The notes below the pieces were generated by a model. The model saw only the letters and a list, made by a program, of their open reading frames with translations. It ran no database searches and had not been told where the DNA came from. Source: JACRIM01 sp038042195 (GTDB lineage Bacteria > Planctomycetota > Phycisphaerae > UBA1845 > UTPLA1). Taken from it: DNA of 64,000 bases. Location of the stretch: NCBI GenBank assembly GCA_038042195.1, contig JBBTET010000040.1, forward strand, positions 1 to 64,000, in the 5' to 3' direction. Position numbers and translations under genes: made by a program. Shown here in pieces: positions 1 through 7,762 of the stretch (the first letter of the stretch is position 1; the number at the start of each line of letters is the position of its first letter).

Positions 1-359
1 TATCCACACTGTTTGCAACCGCCCAACAAAGGCTTGCGGAGCAAGCCAATGGAAAAAACCATGCCAACAGCCGCAAAAACTCCACCCGCACCGATTGCAC
101 AAATCGGATTCTGAGTTGCCATAGCCAATTCGTACGCTCGTCCTTTCAGCCCAGTGCTGGCAAATGACGCCGCCGCAGTCATATGAGCGTATAAGATGCC
201 CAATCCGACGAGGAAGATCGGCAGAAAGTACACCCAAGCTGAGCACCAGAACCTCCTCCCGCGTATGAGACACCCCAGCCCAAAAACGAGCAGCGGCATG
301 GCGATTCCGCTGCCGAATACAAGCACGATCCCACCATGAGCAAGAATCATCTTCGTCAT
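1..359 (-). CDS. Membrane protein, truncated by the window start
   Basis: Reading the minus strand from the ATG at 357-359 gives 119 codons without a stop, still open at base 1, so the C-terminus lies outside the window. The visible product has three hydrophobic stretches, near residues 6-28 (IVLVFGSGIAMPLLVFGLG), 36-50 (AWVYFLPIFLVGLGI) and 85-105 (GAGGVFAAVGMVFSIGL), separated by short polar loops. The last visible residues are GGCKQCG; a CxxC pair there could be the start of a zinc ribbon or a cysteine-rich tail. I do not recognise the family. The start is the first ATG of the frame and has no clear Shine-Dalgarno; M4 is an alternative. The gene is divergent from the kynurenine monooxygenase gene, with about 250 bases between them. 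Confidence 0.55.
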   Translation of the reverse strand, partial: MTKMILAHGGIVLVFGSGIAMPLLVFGLGCLIRGRRFWCSAWVYFLPIFLVGLGILYAHMTAAASFASTGLKGRAYELAMATQNPICAIGAGGVFAAVGMVFSIGLLRKPLLGGCKQCG

Positions 360-478
360 TGTAATGTACTGGTCCGAGCTATGTCGTCTCCGCTTCATCG
401 AGAATCTACTTGCCCATCCGGGCAGCAAAGACTCTCATAAGATATGGATCAAGTATCTGGAAGCAGGTCAGTCACCCG

Positions 479-566
479 CAGGAGGCCGTACTGGTCCAGT
501 TTAGGTTAGCGAACACAGCCGAGACGGCTGTGCCACAGCAAACTGTACCAGTACCCAGGAGGCCGT
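479..566. repeat. Palindromic element inside 11-bp direct repeats
   Basis: Bases 490-502 (ACTGGTCCAGTTT) are complementary at 12 of 13 positions to 540-552 (AAACTGTACCAGT). Between them sits a smaller hairpin, CACAGCCG (514-521), loop AGA, CGGCTGTG (525-532). The whole element (490-555) is flanked by perfect direct copies of CAGGAGGCCGT at 479-489 and 556-566, as an insertion with target duplication would leave. A related element lies at 59257-59319. It sits 45 bases upstream of the kynurenine monooxygenase start. Confidence 0.7.
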
Positions 567-610
567 CGCGCTGGTAGTCGGGCGCGGCGTCGCGTTAAAT
601 AGGATGCGAC

Positions 611-2038
611 ATGGCGCAAATTGAGAAACCACGAATCACGTTGATCGGCGGCGGGCTGGCCGGCGGGTTGTTGGCGACGTATCTGGGTCGCGCGGGGCAC
701 GACGTGACGCTGTATGAGCGGCGGAGCGATCCGGGCGCGGGGAACTTCGTCGGCGGGCGGTCGATCAATCTGGCCTTGTCGACGCGCGGGATTGATGCGC
801 TGCAGCGCGTGGGGTTGGCGGATGAAATCCTGTCGCACGCGATTCAGATGCGCGGGCGGATGATTCACGATCGCGCCGGCGGGCTGCACTTTCAGCCGTA
901 CGACAAAGACCCGGCCAAGTGCATCAACTCCATCGGGCGGGCGGCCCTGAACAGCGTGACGCTCGCCGCTGCACAGAAGCTGCCAAACGTTCGGGTGCTG
1001 TTCGATCAGCGGTGCGTGGATGTTGATTTGGATCGACCGTCGGCGCGACTGGTGCATACCGCGACGAACGCCGAGACGGTCGTGGAGAGCGATCTGCTCA
1101 TCGGCGTGGATGGGGCTTTCTCAGCGGTGCGAAAGTCGATGCAACGGCTGGAGCGGTTCGACTATCGTCAGGACTATCTGCGACACGGCTACAAGGAACT
1201 GACGATTCCGCCGGGGCCGGGCGGTGAATTTCGGATGGAGCGAAACGCACTGCACATCTGGCCGCGGCGGAACTTCATGATGATCGCCCTGCCGAATCCG
1301 GATGGGTCGTTCACGTGTACGTTGTTCTATCCGTTCGAGGGGGCGGCGAGCTTTGATGCGCTGCGGACCGATGACGACGTGCGGCGGTTTTTTGAGAGTG
1401 AGTTTCCCGATGCGGTGCCCCTGATGCCGACGTTGCTCGCGGACTATCGGGCGAATCCGACCGGGGCGATGGTGACGGTGCGGTGCCTGCCGTGGCAGCA
1501 TGACGGGAAGGTCGCGCTGGTTGGCGACGCGGCACACGCAGTGGTGCCGTTTTATGGACAGGGGATGAACGCGGCGTTTGAGGATGTGGTGGCGCTGGAC
1601 GAGAGCTTTCGGCGACATGGACCGGATTGGCGTCGCGTGTTTGAAGCGTATGAAACGAGTCGGAAAGCGAATTGCGATGCGCTGGCGGACCTGGCCATCG
1701 GGAACTTCATCGAGATGCGCGACAAGACGGCATCGCGGGCATTTCTTTGGAAGAAGAAGATTGAGCGGACGCTGCACACGGTCTTGCCGCGGTGGTATCT
1801 GCCGCTGTATGGGATGGTGAGCTTTTCGTGCATTCCGTATGCCGAGGCCGTGACGCGGGCGAAGCGGCAGGATCGGTGGGTGATGATCGTGGGAGCAATG
1901 ATTGCGGTGATGGTGATTGCACTGCTGTTTCGCATGTTCACGGATGAGCGGCGCGTGGCGTGCTTTTCGATTGCGGCGACGATTGTGTATGTCGCCATGC
2001 AGGTGATTATCTTCAAGTCGAAGCGCTGGGATACCTAA
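611..2038 (+). CDS. kmo: Kynurenine 3-monooxygenase (FAD-dependent)
   Basis: Hydroxylates L-kynurenine to 3-hydroxykynurenine using NADPH and O2, in tryptophan breakdown or the de novo quinolinate/NAD route. The 475-residue product starts with a Rossmann FAD motif (GGGLAGG, residues 13-19). It carries the KMO-type GRSINLALSTRG (49-60) and, near residue 305, GDAAHAVVPFYGQGMNAAFE, the FAD-ribityl motif in the form typical of KMO. Two hydrophobic helices close the protein (about 423-440 and 449-468), matching the C-terminal membrane anchor known from eukaryotic KMO, so membrane attachment is likely. The start is ATG at 611 after AGGA. Tryptophan 2,3-dioxygenase follows 22 bases downstream on the same strand. 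Kynureninase and 3-hydroxyanthranilate dioxygenase are not in the window. Confidence 0.9.
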   Translation: MAQIEKPRITLIGGGLAGGLLATYLGRAGHDVTLYERRSDPGAGNFVGGRSINLALSTRGIDALQRVGLADEILSHAIQMRGRMIHDRAGGLHFQPYDKDPAKCINSIGRAALNSVTLAAAQKLPNVRVLFDQRCVDVDLDRPSARLVHTATNAETVVESDLLIGVDGAFSAVRKSMQRLERFDYRQDYLRHGYKELTIPPGPGGEFRMERNALHIWPRRNFMMIALPNPDGSFTCTLFYPFEGAASFDALRTDDDVRRFFESEFPDAVPLMPTLLADYRANPTGAMVTVRCLPWQHDGKVALVGDAAHAVVPFYGQGMNAAFEDVVALDESFRRHGPDWRRVFEAYETSRKANCDALADLAIGNFIEMRDKTASRAFLWKKKIERTLHTVLPRWYLPLYGMVSFSCIPYAEAVTRAKRQDRWVMIVGAMIAVMVIALLFRMFTDERRVACFSIAATIVYVAMQVIIFKSKRWDT

Positions 2039-2060
2039 TGTTGCACGGTGGGAGATTTCA

Positions 2061-2849
2061 TTGGCCTTGACCTATACCGAGTACCTAAAGCTGGAGGCGA
2101 TGCTGGAGTTGCAGGAGCCTCGGTCCAGCCCGCCGGAGCACGATGAGATGCTGTTCATCGTGATTCACCAGGTCTATGAGCTATGGTTCAAGCTGACGAT
2201 GCACGAGTTGGACAAGATCAAGCGGGACTTTTCGGCGAACGATCTCTTCGGAGCGATACACAGCTTCAAGCGCGTGCGGACGGTGATGAAGACGCTCGTG
2301 GGACAGCTCGACATTCTGGAGACCATGACGCCGATGAGTTTCTCCAGCTTTCGGGAACGATTGGAGACGGCGTCGGGGTTTCAGTCGGCGCAGTTTCGGG
2401 AGATGGAGTTCGCGCTGGGGCAGAAGCGGGCCGACCTGGACTTTGCGGCGCTCTATGGCAAGACGAGCCGGGGGTATGCACGATTGCAGACGCGGCTCGA
2501 TGCGCGGAGCGTGATCGATCATTTTTATGATTTCCTCGGGCATTGCGGGGCGACGATTCCGGCAGCCGTGACACAGCGGGACGTGCGCACGTCGAACGCG
2601 CCGAATGTTGAGGTCCAGCGGGAGATTCTGCGTCTCTACAAATCACGACCCGAGGTGGCGATCCTGTTTGAATCCATGACGGACTTCGACGAGGGCTTGC
2701 AGGAGTGGCGGTATCGGCATGTGAAACTGGTGGAGCGGACGATTGGAAACAAGAAGGGCACGGGCGGCTCGCTGGGCGTGGAGTTCCTGAAGCGGAGTTT
2801 GTTTCAGCCGGTGTTCGCGGATTTGTGGGCGATCCGGCATGAGTTGTAA
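2061..2849 (+). CDS. kynA: Tryptophan 2,3-dioxygenase
   Basis: Heme enzyme that opens the indole ring of L-tryptophan to N-formylkynurenine, the first step of the kynurenine pathway. The 262-residue protein shows the family signature HDEMLFIVIHQVYELWFK near residues 28-45. Close to the C-terminus, RHVKLVERTIGNKKGTGGS contains the heme-ligand histidine and the substrate-binding GTGGS loop. Length fits bacterial TDO. The start is TTG at 2061, preceded by GGTGGGAG at a suitable distance. It lies 22 bases after kmo and is probably co-transcribed with it; the two enzymes act two steps apart (formamidase comes between). Confidence 0.93.
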   Translation: MALTYTEYLKLEAMLELQEPRSSPPEHDEMLFIVIHQVYELWFKLTMHELDKIKRDFSANDLFGAIHSFKRVRTVMKTLVGQLDILETMTPMSFSSFRERLETASGFQSAQFREMEFALGQKRADLDFAALYGKTSRGYARLQTRLDARSVIDHFYDFLGHCGATIPAAVTQRDVRTSNAPNVEVQREILRLYKSRPEVAILFESMTDFDEGLQEWRYRHVKLVERTIGNKKGTGGSLGVEFLKRSLFQPVFADLWAIRHEL

Positions 2850-2873
2850 CAATTCGATTCAACCCCACCCTAA

Positions 2874-2896
2874 CCCTTCCCTTAGTAAGGGGAGGG
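2874..2896. terminator. Inverted repeat between convergent genes
   Basis: CCCTTCCCTTA (2874-2884) pairs with TAAGGGGAGGG (2886-2896), with one G-T wobble, in the 74-base gap between convergent genes. It is followed on the plus strand by GAAAAAA, not a T tract, so it is not a textbook rho-independent terminator. On the minus strand a T6 run (2903-2898) follows a weak GC-rich hairpin at 2904-2923. Termination in both directions is plausible but unproven. Confidence 0.35.
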
Positions 2897-2923
2897 GAAA
2901 AAACGCTCGGCGAAGCCTCGCGG

Positions 2924-3361
2924 CTAAACAACAAGTGGCGGGATCGTCGCGATCACTTTTAGCTCAATCGCAATTGGCGTGGGCAGGGCCGTGACTTCGA
3001 CGGTGGTGCGTGTGGGGTTTGGCTTGTCGGGGCCGGCGAAGTATTCGGCGTACAGCTTGTTGAAGATGGGGAAGTCGTCCTTCATGTGCGTCAGGTAGAC
3101 AGTGACGTCGACAATGTCCGCCCATTTCGCGCCGGCGTCTTCGAGGACGAATCGCACGTTGTCGAAGACGCTGCGGCATTGGGCCTCGATGTCGTGGGCG
3201 AGGATGTTGCCGCGGTCGTCGAGGGTGACGCCGGGGATGTCCTTGCTGCCGCGCTTGCGTGGGCCGATGCCGGAGAGAAAGAGGAGATTGCCGACGCGCT
3301 TGGCGTGGGGGTAGGCACCGACGGGTTCGGCGGCGCGGTGGCTTTGGATGGCATCGGACAT
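2924..3361 (-). CDS. RidA-family deaminase, 2-aminomuconate deaminase-like
   Basis: A 145-residue protein of the YjgF/YER057c/UK114 (RidA) superfamily, whose members are small trimers that hydrolyse imines or enamines. Family features seen are the N-terminal PVGAYPHAKRVGNLLFLSG, the central VFDNVRFVLEDAGAKWADIV and VTVYLTHMKDDFPIFNK, and the C-terminal PTRTTVEVTALPTPIAIELK, which carries the ligand-contact arginine. The KRGSKDIPGV insertion resembles 2-aminomuconate deaminases. That enzyme acts downstream of 3-hydroxyanthranilate in tryptophan catabolism and would fit the adjacent kmo and kynA. The gene is convergent to them, so it is not in their operon. A general RidA housekeeping role is the alternative. 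Confidence 0.75.
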   Translation of the reverse strand: MSDAIQSHRAAEPVGAYPHAKRVGNLLFLSGIGPRKRGSKDIPGVTLDDRGNILAHDIEAQCRSVFDNVRFVLEDAGAKWADIVDVTVYLTHMKDDFPIFNKLYAEYFAGPDKPNPTRTTVEVTALPTPIAIELKVIATIPPLVV

Positions 3362-3425
3362 CGTATTACTCGTTTACTGCATCTTTCTTCGTGGCTATAC
3401 TTTCATGTAACGAACGGAGATCACC

Positions 3426-3683
3426 ATGCGGGCCAATGAGATATTGAAGCATACGAAGAAGGAGCCGTTTCGCCCATTCCGGGTGTTCGTTTCCGAGGGT
3501 GCGACGTATGACATTCGTCATCCGGAAATGATCCTCGTCACGCAGACTGAAATCGCCGTCGCCATTAATCGCAATGGAGGCGAGGTTCCGTTTGAGATGG
3601 CGTATTGCGACCCAATCCACGTCACACGCATCGAGTACATCGCCAAGAACGGCTCAAGTGCATCACGCAAGTCCAAACGTTAG
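3426..3683 (+). CDS. Small conserved hypothetical protein (RPFR/RHPEM type)
   Basis: An 85-residue soluble protein with the pattern KKEPFRPFRVFVSEGATYDI, then RHPEMILV, a middle strand region (TEIAVAINRNG) and a charged C-terminal tail. I associate this pattern with a small protein family frequent in planctomycetes and have no function for it. Its predicted strands and the 'RPFR...dGxxYdIrHPEm' core suggest a compact beta-rich fold. It lies in the divergent gap between the RidA gene (start 3361) and this ATG, and is convergent to the agmatinase gene 25 bases on. No signal peptide is visible. Confidence 0.65.
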   Translation: MRANEILKHTKKEPFRPFRVFVSEGATYDIRHPEMILVTQTEIAVAINRNGGEVPFEMAYCDPIHVTRIEYIAKNGSSASRKSKR

Positions 3684-3708
3684 CCCCACCATTACATGAT
3701 CGCAGCGA

Positions 3709-4581
3709 TTATTTTGCCGCCTCCATGTGTGCGATCAACTTGTAAATCAGCTTCGCCGCGAGGAACTCGGTTTGGGCGCTGCCGGGCAGGGGCAGCACTT
3801 CGACCACGTCGGCGGCGATGATGGTGCGGTTCATGGCGACGGCTTTGAGTAGATCGTTGACCTGGAACCAATCCATGCCGCCGGGTTCGGGCGTGCCGGT
3901 GCCGGGGGCGTAGGCCGGGTCGAGGCCGTCGATGTCGATGGTGACGTAGACGTTGTCGCTCAGTCCGTCCACGGCTTGTTGAATCCAGTCGGGGTCTTCG
4001 CGCGTCTGGCGCGATGTGATGATGGAAATCTTTCGCTTCTTCATGAAGCGATGTTCGTCGAGGCTGTAATTACGGATGCCGACGCCGACGACGGGCACGC
4101 CAAGCTCCCAGACGCGGCGCATGGCGCAGGCGTGGGAGTGGGGGGTGTCTTCGTAGCTGTCGCGGAGGTCGGCGTGGGCATCGATCTGGAGCACGCTGAG
4201 CTTTTTGTGCCGGGCCTTTGCCGCGCGGACGAGTGGGGGGGTGATGGAGTGTTCACCGCCGAGGGTGATGAGGAACTTACGGTCGGCCATGATCTTTTTG
4301 GCGGCGGCATGGATGTCGTCGCACATTTCCTTCGGGCCGGCCATGTTGGGGGCGAGGGGTGGGAGCGTGGCGATGCCGCAGTCGTAGAACTCGCGTTCGT
4401 ATTCCTCGTCGAAGAGTTCGACCTGTTGGCTGGCGGTAATGATGGCGCGGGGGCCTCGTCGCGTGCCGACCTGGAAGCTGACGGTGCCGTCATAGGGGAC
4501 GGAGAGCACGGCATAGCGGGATCGTCGGTAGTCGGAGTCGGCGTCGGGTAGTCCGAGAAAGTTGTCGGGAACAGTCGCCAA
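3709..4581 (-). CDS. speB: Agmatinase / ureohydrolase family enzyme
   Basis: Manganese-dependent ureohydrolase (arginase/agmatinase/formiminoglutamase fold); agmatinase, releasing putrescine and urea from agmatine, is the likeliest activity. Metal-binding motifs appear in family order: GGEHS, DAHADLRD, and DIDGLDPAYAPGTGTPEPGG. The frame opens at a GTG (4611), but AAAGGAG at 4597-4591 sits nine bases before a TTG at 4581. I prefer that start, giving MATVPDNFLGLPDAD. From 4611 the protein has 300 residues, from 4581 290. It is divergent from the ferredoxin gene and stands alone on its strand. Guanidinobutyrase or a related activity cannot be excluded from motifs alone. Confidence 0.85.
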   Translation of the reverse strand: MATVPDNFLGLPDADSDYRRSRYAVLSVPYDGTVSFQVGTRRGPRAIITASQQVELFDEEYEREFYDCGIATLPPLAPNMAGPKEMCDDIHAAAKKIMADRKFLITLGGEHSITPPLVRAAKARHKKLSVLQIDAHADLRDSYEDTPHSHACAMRRVWELGVPVVGVGIRNYSLDEHRFMKKRKISIITSRQTREDPDWIQQAVDGLSDNVYVTIDIDGLDPAYAPGTGTPEPGGMDWFQVNDLLKAVAMNRTIIAADVVEVLPLPGSAQTEFLAAKLIYKLIAHMEAAK

Positions 4582-4652
4582 GGGCGGAGTCTCCTTTGCT
4601 TCAAGGCGCACGAAGGGTGGACCACTGGCGCGCGCTGCGAATCATCGCGGGA

Positions 4653-4675
4653 GGGGGTTTCAATGGCAAACCCCC
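4653..4675. repeat. Perfect 8-bp inverted repeat in divergent gap
   Basis: GGGGGTTT (4653-4660), a 7-base loop, and AAACCCCC (4668-4675) form a perfect stem in the region between the divergent agmatinase and ferredoxin genes. Downstream, 4689-4740 contains segments (CTCGACGAAGCCT and CGCGGCTAAACAAGGTGG) that recur in shorter form at 2906-2938, so this gap seems to carry dispersed repeat material. The rest of 4612-4857 shows no gene. Confidence 0.45.
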
Positions 4676-4857
4676 ACTGGACGCAACGCTCGACGAAGCC
4701 TTTCGCCACGGCGGATGTACCACGCGGCTAAACAAGGTGGTGCGTGTTGACGCGCGGGCCGTGGCGTTGTCTCATACGCCCTTAATCAAACCTCTCTGAG
4801 GGTGTCGGACCGCGGACCGGTCGTCGCCGGACGGAGAGCCATCAAAGGACAACCACC

Positions 4858-5211
4858 ATGACACACGTTGTCACGGATCGCTGCGTCAATTGTCGTTACA
4901 CCGACTGCGCCACGGTGTGCCCCGTGGAGTGCTTCTGGGAGACGACGGACCCGGCCATGCTGGTGATCGACCCCGACACCTGCATCGACTGCGGCCTGTG
5001 CATCCCCGAGTGCCCGATCCACGCGATCTACACCGAGGACGAGCTTCCCGATCCGTACAAGGAATGGACGGAGAAGAACCGGGAGCTGTTCAAGAAGGGC
5101 GTAAACATCACAGCGAAGAAGGACGCGCTGCCTGGCGCGTTGTCGCTGGAACAGATTCAAAAGAAGGAAAAAGACAAGGGTTGGGATATTCCCGAGCCGG
5201 GTGGGACCTGA
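4858..5211 (+). CDS. fdxA: Seven-iron-type ferredoxin (FdxA-like)
   Basis: A 117-residue electron carrier. The first cluster motif is C9-x2-C12-x4-C17-x3-C21-P (CVNCRYTDCATVCPVECF). The second, CIDCGLCIPECP, binds a 4Fe-4S cluster. The spacing of the first motif is that of Azotobacter FdI/FdxA proteins, which hold a 3Fe-4S plus a 4Fe-4S cluster; two 4Fe-4S clusters is the alternative. The C-terminal region is lysine-rich and charged, as in FdxA. It is cytoplasmic, with no signal. The start ATG at 4858 follows AAAGGACAACCACC. It is a single gene followed after 38 bases by a lipoprotein gene; its redox partner is not evident. Confidence 0.9.
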   Translation: MTHVVTDRCVNCRYTDCATVCPVECFWETTDPAMLVIDPDTCIDCGLCIPECPIHAIYTEDELPDPYKEWTEKNRELFKKGVNITAKKDALPGALSLEQIQKKEKDKGWDIPEPGGT

Positions 5212-5249
5212 TTCACTGCACAACGCATTTCGTTTGCCCTCGCATTTCA

Positions 5250-6014
5250 ATGCGAATCTTGCTGACAGTCTTTCTGTTTGCCTCGCTATCGGGCTGCGCT
5301 GAGTCCACGCGCGGGCCTGTGGTGTTTTTTCTTGATGGCGCGGGCTGGTATGCCAGTGGTGGCGCGGTGGAGAATGGCCTGCGCAAGGCAGGCTACAAAG
5401 GGGAGTACGAGGTCTTCACCTGGAGCGCGTTCCTTGGGCCGGCGCAGGATCACTTCATCACGGCGCAAAGTAAGATCGTGGCGCGGCGCCTGGCCGGCAA
5501 GATCGAGCGCGTTCGCAAAAACGATCCAGACGGGGCCATTCAGGTGATGGGGCTGTCGGCGGGGACGGCCGTGATATTGTCGGCATTGGAGGAGTTGCCG
5601 GATGGCGTGCAGGTGGACAACGTCGTGCTGCTCTCGCCATCAGCGTCGGCCGAGCGCGATCTAACAAAGATCATGCAGCATGTTCGGCGGAACTTGTATG
5701 CGACGTGCAGCCCACACGACGGGATCGTGGCAGCACTGGCCGTGAACGCGGATGGCAGGCCGGGGCCGCCGGCAGGAGAAAAGGGCCTGCGCATGCCGCG
5801 AAAGGGCGACGCCCAGACCCAGGCGGCGTATGCGCGGGTCATCAACATCCCGTGGCAGCCGTCCTATGTCGGATTCAACTGGAACGGCAGTCATACCGGC
5901 GTGACGAGTGACGACTTTATCGCGGGCGTCATCGCGCCGCGTATTTTGTCGGCCGAACCATTCCCGTTGGATCGACCGGTGCTGGAGCGATTCGCCGTTG
6001 GGAGCGAGCGATGA
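5250..6014 (+). CDS. Lipoprotein with alpha/beta-hydrolase-like nucleophile motif
   Basis: A 254-residue predicted lipoprotein: a hydrophobic leader ends in LFASLSGC, a good lipobox. The mature part has GLSAG around residue 104, the GxSxG nucleophile elbow of alpha/beta hydrolases, following a helix-strand pattern (IQVMGLSAGTAVILSALEEL). VDNVVLLSPSAS and a later NGSHTG (possible catalytic His) fit the fold. It may be a lipase or esterase acting outside the cytoplasmic membrane, but the substrate is unknown. The frame is open further upstream from 4890; the start at 5250 is chosen because it gives the signal peptide and clears the ferredoxin gene. The stop overlaps the next start (ATGA), implying translational coupling. 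Confidence 0.7.
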   Translation: MRILLTVFLFASLSGCAESTRGPVVFFLDGAGWYASGGAVENGLRKAGYKGEYEVFTWSAFLGPAQDHFITAQSKIVARRLAGKIERVRKNDPDGAIQVMGLSAGTAVILSALEELPDGVQVDNVVLLSPSASAERDLTKIMQHVRRNLYATCSPHDGIVAALAVNADGRPGPPAGEKGLRMPRKGDAQTQAAYARVINIPWQPSYVGFNWNGSHTGVTSDDFIAGVIAPRILSAEPFPLDRPVLERFAVGSER

Positions 6015-7093
6015 CGCGACGCTTGCAGCGGATTTCATGTCTTGTAGTGACGACGCTCCTCGCGGTCGGCTGCGACGGCGGAAAGTCCTTCAGCGAGGCT
6101 CGCAAGGCGGAAGAACGTGGCGATCCGCACGTCGCGTACGACCAGTATTGCAAAGCAGCGACGGATTCGCGCGGCGGGGCGACGGCGTCGGGCCTGGCGC
6201 GAGTGCGCGGCGGGGCGAGCGCGTATTGGGAATCGCAGGCGTTATTGGAGATGGATGCCGGGAACTATGGCGAGTCATGGCGGATGCTCATGAAGGCGCT
6301 GGAGATTCAGCCCGACTCGACGACGACAGCCAAAATGATTCGTCAGCTAGAATTGCAACATGGCGAGGCCATCGCCGAGGCTCGAACGGAGTGGATGCAA
6401 CGCGGATCGGTAGCGCTGGCATCGGCGCTACGGCCGCGACGGCGGGCGACGGTGGAGCCGGCACCGATTCCGACATCGGATGACAAACAGTCGGTGGTGG
6501 AGTCAAAGGTCGCGCTTGCGCCGCCGCCGAAAAAGGAGAGTGGCTCAAGCGAGTCGGATGCGGGCGCGACGAGGCAAGCCGAGCCGGTGGTGATTCCAGT
6601 GCCGGGGGGCAAGCGTGACGAGCCTGCGTCAACCGCTGTTGAATCGCCACAGGATACGGCCGTGCAACTCACACCCGCGCCGGTGGAGCCGATCCCGGAG
6701 GAGAAGCCCATCGTAAGGCCGACGACGCAATCGCCGGAGCGGGAGGCGCGACCCGTTCCGAAGAAGCCGTCGCGGCCGGCGATTCGGCGTGAGCCGGTTC
6801 GTGAGAGCGGTCGAAGCGAGTTTCTGGTCATGCAGTCGCTCAGTCTGAAGGACCGATCGCTCTCTCGCGGCATGACCGGCATGGAAGGGATCAGCATTCT
6901 CCTCAAGGACACCGACGACGACGAGGCGGATTTCGATCTTTTTTCGGGGAAGGAGCGGATCAAGAAAATCCGTGATTTGAAGCTGGGACGGTCGCAGGTC
7001 TTCGCCGGGCAGTCGGGAACGCTTTATCGGTTGACACTTCTGGGAATACATCACAAGTCTCGCACGGTTAGGGTTGGTATCAGACCGGCGTGA
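6011..7093 (+). CDS. Hypothetical lipoprotein with TPR-like N-terminal region
   Basis: A 360-residue protein with a leader ending LLAVGC. Residues about 30-120 look like two degenerate TPR helical hairpins (ARKAEERGDPHVAYDQYCKA and MDAGNYGESWRMLMKALEIQ). A long low-complexity linker rich in Pro, Glu and Ala follows (about 150-265). The C-terminal 90 residues form a compact domain (SLSLKDRSLSRGMTGMEG, DLFSGKERIKKIRDLKLGR) that ends in beta-like strands. I recognise no enzyme family. It overlaps the upstream lipoprotein gene by four bases, so the two probably act together at the membrane. Confidence 0.6.
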   Translation: MTRRLQRISCLVVTTLLAVGCDGGKSFSEARKAEERGDPHVAYDQYCKAATDSRGGATASGLARVRGGASAYWESQALLEMDAGNYGESWRMLMKALEIQPDSTTTAKMIRQLELQHGEAIAEARTEWMQRGSVALASALRPRRRATVEPAPIPTSDDKQSVVESKVALAPPPKKESGSSESDAGATRQAEPVVIPVPGGKRDEPASTAVESPQDTAVQLTPAPVEPIPEEKPIVRPTTQSPEREARPVPKKPSRPAIRREPVRESGRSEFLVMQSLSLKDRSLSRGMTGMEGISILLKDTDDDEADFDLFSGKERIKKIRDLKLGRSQVFAGQSGTLYRLTLLGIHHKSRTVRVGIRPA

Positions 7094-7158
7094 GAGGGTC
7101 ACGATTCATCGCGAATCCATGATCCATCTCGCATGTCGTCTGATCTACCAAAGACAGG

Positions 7159-7737
7159 ATGGATTCTATGATGCGCGTGTGGTTGACGATGGCGACCTTG
7201 AATTTGCTGATAGCGCGGGGCTGTGCGGACCAGGAAAATGCAAAGCCGACGGCCTCAAGCGTGAGCGCGCCGGTCGCGCCAGGTGAGAAGCCCGCCGTTG
7301 TTGAGACACAGGGGTTCACCCCAAAAAAAGGAGCCGCCATGAATGAAAAGGTCGTCAAGAGCGAAGCGGAGTGGCGCAAGGAACTGACGCCCGAACAGTA
7401 CAACGTCACGCGCGAGAAGGGGACGGAACGGGCCTTCACCGGCAAGTTCTGGAATCACAAAGAAAAGGGGATGTACAAGTGCGTCTGCTGCGGGGCGGAG
7501 CTGTTCGCGTCGGATTCAAAGTTCGACTCCGGCTGCGGCTGGCCGAGCTTTTCCGCGCCGGCAGATGCGAAGAAGATCGACGAGCACACCGACAATAGCC
7601 ACGGCATGGACCGCACCGAGGTGACGTGCAGCCAGTGCGGGGCGCACTTGGGCCATGTCTTCGACGACGGCCCGATGCCGACGCGGATGCGGTATTGCAT
7701 CAATTCGGCGTCTCTCAAATTTGATGGGAAAAAGTAG
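7159..7737 (+). CDS. msrB: Peptide-methionine (R)-S-oxide reductase MsrB
   Basis: Reduces methionine-R-sulfoxide in proteins. The MsrB domain fills residues about 65-190. It has two zinc-binding CxxC pairs (CVCC and CSQC), the substrate motifs SGCGWPSF and GAHLGHVFDDGP, and the catalytic cysteine in RYCINSASLKF. The frame starts at 7159 (or 7168) with a hydrophobic leader ending IARGC, which would export or lipidate the enzyme. An internal ATG at 7339, preceded by a strong AAAGGAG, would give a plain cytoplasmic 132-residue MsrB. Both forms may be made. A rho-independent terminator follows at 7763-7793. Confidence 0.9.
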   Translation: MDSMMRVWLTMATLNLLIARGCADQENAKPTASSVSAPVAPGEKPAVVETQGFTPKKGAAMNEKVVKSEAEWRKELTPEQYNVTREKGTERAFTGKFWNHKEKGMYKCVCCGAELFASDSKFDSGCGWPSFSAPADAKKIDEHTDNSHGMDRTEVTCSQCGAHLGHVFDDGPMPTRMRYCINSASLKFDGKK

Positions 7738-7762
7738 GCCAAGCGGCGATCGTGTAGATACG

